From: Utricularia gibba
Lineage: Eukaryota > Streptophyta > Magnoliopsida > Lamiales > Lentibulariaceae
Length of the DNA: 64,000 bases
Assembly (NCBI GenBank): GCA_002189035.1
Contig: CM007989.1
Span: forward strand, 3,162,001 to 3,226,000
Reading direction: 5' to 3'
Shown piece by piece: positions 59,603-64,000 of the stretch. The first letter of the stretch is position 1, and every line of letters starts with the position of its first letter. A program made the position numbers and the translations under genes. The notes under the pieces are model-generated. The model saw only the letters and a list, made by a program, of their open reading frames with translations, was not told the origin of the DNA and searched no databases.

Positions 59603-61579
59603 ATGGATACTCCTCCTCCCGCCGAGCAGGGTGCCGCGGCCATTGAATTGGATGAGGAAGTTGAGGGGGACTTCGCTGGTTCAAGGAATTACTGCTTTTC
59701 CCCAATCGGAGTGCAAGTTCCTGTCATGATCAAAAACAAAAAACAAAAGCAAAAGGTTCTTGACCCAACTGCAGTTTTTGATCCTAAATCCGTTCCTTAT
59801 CGCCCAGTTGCTCTATCTCCGCGCTTTCGTCTCCTTTTTGTTACTCATCCCAAAGGTAACACAAAGCTATTTTTTTTTTTTTTTTTGAAATTTTCGTCTT
59901 CGTCTCATTGCAATGTAACCATTGGCGATCTTCTACTTGCAGGTTTTTGTGTCACCCGAACTTCGGACGTCATGTCTGCTGCCATAAGTAATAAAGATGG
60001 GGGAAACTGCCAGGCTATCGAAGAGTTTTGCTTGGTCAATGTTCCCATGGAACATATTTCTTTAATCTCATTGTCTTCCGATGAAGCGTTGCTTGCTGTT
60101 TGTGTCGCCAACAAAATCCATTTCTTTGCAGTCAGCGCCTTGCTTCACAAGGTACTATTCTGTATGAAAGAATTCCTGTGTAAGGGCTGGATGCAACAGG
60201 AACCTTGAGAACCTAATATTCAGGAAATTTAAATCTTTTATTTGGGTATACAGTTTTTACTCAGTTATTGATCTTACACAAACTTGATACCTGGAATGCG
60301 CTGTGGTGCAAAGTATTGGATAATTAATATGATTTTTAAGTAGCGCATGTGAATGTTGTCGATGAAAGTGGCAAGTTAGTATTATTAGAAAACAATTTTA
60401 AAGGAATGAAAGCAAGTGATGTGGAGAAAGTTGACATAACTTCTAGCTATGTATGAGAAGCATTTCGTCTGCCTTGCACATGGTCATTGGGAGAAAACCA
60501 GCGATTTAGATCTACATGTGACAACTTATTTATCTTGGTTTCTCATTTTACTTACTTTTTTGCATTTTCCTTTATCAGGACCAGAAGCCTTCCTTTTCTG
60601 TTTCTCTTGATGGTTCAGATTCCATTAAGGATATGATCTGGGCGAAAAAAGTGGCAAAAGCTTATGCTATTCTTTCAGCCGAAGGAAAGTTATACTACGG
60701 CTCTTGCCAAGGCCCAACATCTTTGGTGATGAATGATGTTGATTGTGGTATGTCTTATGCCTTATGGTCATCATACTAATCAGTTCCAAAGCTCTTGAAT
60801 CTTGTCAAATCCGGATTAGTATTTAAGTTCGTTTTTCAAGTCAGTGTTTTTTCATCATATAAGCATTCTATTTTAGTCTGCATTTGAGAATTTCATGATG
60901 CTTCGTTCTTTTTCTTAGAGAAGATCATGATGCTTTGTTGATTTCAACACTTCTTTCGTACCTTGTACATTTATGTTCTCAATACTTTATTTTTTTCTTG
61001 ATTTCTTTGCGTAGTTGATTGGAGCTCTCAAGGAAACTATATTGTTGTGGCAAAGAAGAATATTGTGATTGTCCTTTCCCATCGTTTTAAGGAGAAATTT
61101 CGATTTTTTCTTCCTTTCAAGTCAGTAGTTGATGATTCTGATGTTACCCCAGTGATAAAAGGTATGCCATGTCTCCCTTTCGAGCACCATTATGCAGGTC
61201 TTTTCTGTTTTTTTTTTTTTGAATAGTTGATTCTATTTTCATTTCATTCTTGAAAAATCTTCAGAACTGGCTTAGTAGCACTGCCACTTGTTAATGCTAG
61301 GCTTTTGAAAGATATGCGCACTAGTTTAATGTGAATGCATGTGTGCTTTTGTTATGGTTAATGCCTTTTAAAGTTCTTTCCTATTTATTCCTATTTCGTG
61401 GTTTCAGTTGACTCTATCAGATGGATCCGTCCAGACTGTATAGCAATTGGATGTGCGAGCTTCAGTGATGGGGAGGAGGGAAATTACATTGTCCAATTTA
61501 TCACAAGCAGGGGTGCTAGTATAAAAGAAACTGATGTAATCTTTAGCTTTTGCATTACTATGATTTGGAAGTGTATATA

Positions 61580-61622
<43 letters not shown>

Positions 61623-64000
61623 GTTTAGAATACTTCAAGTTTCCTATTGTTTAATTTTTGCAGTCTAATGCGATCTAAATAAATAGCCTAGCTTCTCCTC
61701 TTGTCTTTTATCAATTTGCTTTCTATCTTCATGGTGATGGGGCATTTACATTTATTTAGTGATCATCTACATTTTCAAATTACCTTTAAGGATATCTGCT
61801 CTCTTCTTTTACTTTCAGGAATCTTCAAAGCCAATAGTGATTTCTTACGATGATATCATGTTGAACTGTTGTCCTGATTTTCCAGGCATCAATGGGATGC
61901 ACTTGCTTCTCAGCTACTTAGACCAACAGTATGAAAACACTGTCTTCTTCTCTTTCCATGGATTGCTCTTATGGTCTTTACTCTTACAAGGATTTCATTG
62001 TTGAACCTCTTGCAATTTACGTTTCATGAATCCCAATAACTCTGGGTAGAATCTTGGTTATTATGATGTGTGTTCAGAGATTCCAGGGATAGAATGTTTG
62101 CTTTCTTTTCATGTGAAAGTTATAAGTTTTGACATGGAATCCCTGCCTAAGACAACCCTCTTTCATCTACACCTGAAATTAATTAGTTTTGGATTTATGG
62201 AAAGACAGTGTTGGAACACATGTTTCATTGTCTTGATAATTTTATGAAGTAGACTGCTGCTGAGTGTTATTAACAATTATATATTTTTACTATAACAAAA
62301 TTGTGTAGTTTTTTTTGCTTAAGAACAATTTACCTTGTAAAATAGTTTATTGCATTTAATTCAATTTTTCTAATTAGTTTACAAACTTGAACACCTGAAA
62401 TCCTTAATACAGGAATTTTTCATGAAATATTGTCGATGTGATGTATTTTGCATTAAATGATCAGATACGTTTCCTTGATCCAGCTGCTGGTTTTCCTCTC
62501 TTTCTTGCAGCGAGCTAGCTTTTATATCTCTTAGGAATATTTCACGCCAAGTTGGATTGACATGTTGGCTTCCAGATGAGAATAATAAAGCTAAACCTTC
62601 AATAGTTGATATTCTGAAAGATTCTTGGACCTTGAAAATTGACTGTGAAGGTATTTTAATATGAACCATGTATGCCGAATGAGTATTTAATTGCTTATCT
62701 TGTTTTGATATTCTAAAGTTATTTTTACTTGAAACAAATTTGGATGTGTATGTATTTTTGCATCTCTGAGTTTTACTGTATGGAATTGAATGGTTCTGGA
62801 CCCACTTTTCGGAATTGAGTATATTTTTACAGGGATCTGGAATCATAGACTGCTCGAAGTTCAGATATATATAAATAATACATACATCATGACCATCTGA
62901 ATGTATATTAATTCTTGCAGACAATGAAAACAATGTGATAGTGGGACTTGCTGTCGATAAGTCATCTCAGAATGAGAATGCTCGATTCACAGTTGGTGAT
63001 AAGGATACGGAAGTCTCGCCCTGCTGTGTTATTGTCTGTTTGACCATTGATGGAAGCATTTCTCTCTTCCACTTCGCTAGGTAATTGCATGCTGATTGCA
63101 CCATTGTTCTTGTCTGATTCAATACTTTAGTGTTGTGATGGCTGCTCTCAACCTTAACATTTTCGATATTGTGCTTCTTCTAGCGCTGTAGGTGTTTTAA
63201 CATCTCAGGAAGTCAGTGACCGTGATGAAGAAGATGATGCTTGTGTTTCAAACAATTCTGAGCTGCCCCAAGTTTCTTCTTTAGGCGACTTTTCTAGGTG
63301 AAAGCATGTTGATTATGCATTGTTAATTTTTTTGATTCAATGTGGTAATGGTACCAGTGGAAGTGTGTGAATTTTTCTTTGTTTTCTCTAGCTCTGCAGA
63401 TGTTTTACCGTTTCAGAAAGGTGGCGGTCATGATGAGGAAGATGGTATTTGTGTTTCAAAGAAGTCTGAGTTGCCCCAAATTTCTTTTATAGGCATTGAC
63501 AAGAAAATAGAACCAGCTCTTTCAACCTCTGAACCTCCCACCCGCATCATAACTGAGCTTGGAACGATGAGTTCTAAATCTAGTACAAGGAATCACTTAC
63601 TGCATCATCCATCAGATGTAAGCTCATTTCTTTTGGTATGCTTCCAATCACCAACGATTTCTATAAGTAAGCTAAATCTTCACAAGTTCGATTTCTGTGG
63701 TCACAACACCATGGGAATGCAGGGAAGCAGAAGCCCACCATCAAAATCCCCTGATGCACAGGACTTCTTAGATGGTACTGGTGGGCCAAGAAAACCTTTT
63801 CAGCCAGAATTCAAGAAAGAATTAGTTCCACCTCCATTCTCATCAAGGCGCCAACACTCTGCAGCCCAGGCACCAAGACGTCTTGGAAATGTACCATGCC
63901 TTTTTAAGCTTTGAATATCATAGAACTGCCCTATTCATAATCATATTTTAGGTGTCCATTATGTGTGATCTATCTAATGTAATATCCTATCTTCAGGTTG
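59603..64000 (+). CDS. NUP214: nuclear pore protein NUP214 (LNO1-like), N-terminal part; runs off the window
   Basis: Visible exons: 59603..59855, 59943..60151, 60579..60747, 61015..61161, 61408..61535, 61819..61928, 62511..62650, 62921..63080, 63184..63297, 63392..63617 and 63723..63890, all in phase; the rest lies beyond 64000. The start MDTPPPAEQG and the repeated strands (LISLSSDEALLAVCVANKIHFF, MIWAKKVAKAYAILSAEGKLYYG, VDWSSQGNYIVVAKKNIVIVLS, VDSIRWIRPDCIAIGC, VIVCLTIDGSISLFHFA) are the N-terminal beta-propeller of NUP214, which docks mRNA-export helicase on the cytoplasmic face of the pore. After the propeller a Ser/Pro-rich linker begins. The exons at 63184 and 63392 look like tandem duplicates. 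The FG repeats expected further on are outside the window. Confidence 0.88.
61582..61619. repeat. (TA)n microsatellite in NUP214 intron 5
   Basis: About 19 uninterrupted TA units inside the intron that follows the exon ending at 61535, preceded by an imperfect TATATAC. Confidence 0.9.
63184..63617 (+). repeat. tandem duplicated exon pair in NUP214
   Basis: Exon 63184..63297 (SAVGVLTSQEVSDRDEEDD.CVSNNSELPQVSSLG) and the first half of exon 63392..63617 (SADVLPFQKGGGHDEEDGICVSKKSELPQISFIG) align. Both start with the same phase and AG/C junction, and the preceding introns share GCATG-TTGATT-GC and TTGATTCAAT blocks. Confidence 0.75.

Overview
The window is nuclear DNA of a flowering plant, most likely a eudicot. 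Every recognisable gene is eukaryotic and split by short GT-AG introns, the intergenic DNA is AT-rich, and the gene set is plant-specific: MLO, BSK, NOI/RIN4-like, TIP3 aquaporin, half-size ABCG, SBT subtilase and a domesticated hAT transposase. The species cannot be fixed from sequence alone. Exon structures were worked out by hand from reading frame, splice sites and remembered family sequences. They are internally consistent in phase unless an entry says otherwise.

Left part (1-23 kb): a candidate solo LTR, a small glyoxalase-fold gene, a NOI gene with a two-codon first exon, and ribosomal protein eL32. Next come a PARN-like gene that has lost most of its catalytic acids and, convergent to it, an MLO gene with a His/Gly repeat. 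A second eL32 copy lies in inverted orientation, followed by a small membrane protein (MEE60-like) and a BSK receptor-like cytoplasmic pseudokinase.

Middle part (23-48 kb): a TDBD-domain nuclear protein, two tandem single-C2-domain genes with identical exon lengths, an SBT1-type subtilase, an intronless domesticated hAT transposase, and a 4.7 kb stretch without genes but rich in simple repeats. A plastid-type transaldolase in 13 exons and a plant-specific single-exon gene follow.

Right part (48-64 kb): an OSBP-related gene lacking its PH-domain end and, convergent to it, an ABCG12/15-like half transporter. Between them they carry three one-base losses, all in G runs. After an AT-rich spacer with a small MITE come a seed-type TIP3 aquaporin with RY and ACGT promoter elements and a small conserved gene with a textbook U12 AT-AC intron. 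That gene is divergent from NUP214, which runs off the right edge and carries a duplicated exon.

The genes do not form one pathway; this is ordinary gene-dense euchromatin. The observations most worth following are the U12 AT-AC intron, the clustered G-run frameshifts, the pseudo-catalytic PARN paralogue, the inverted eL32 pair with matching promoters, the His-repeat MLO, and the exon duplication in NUP214.
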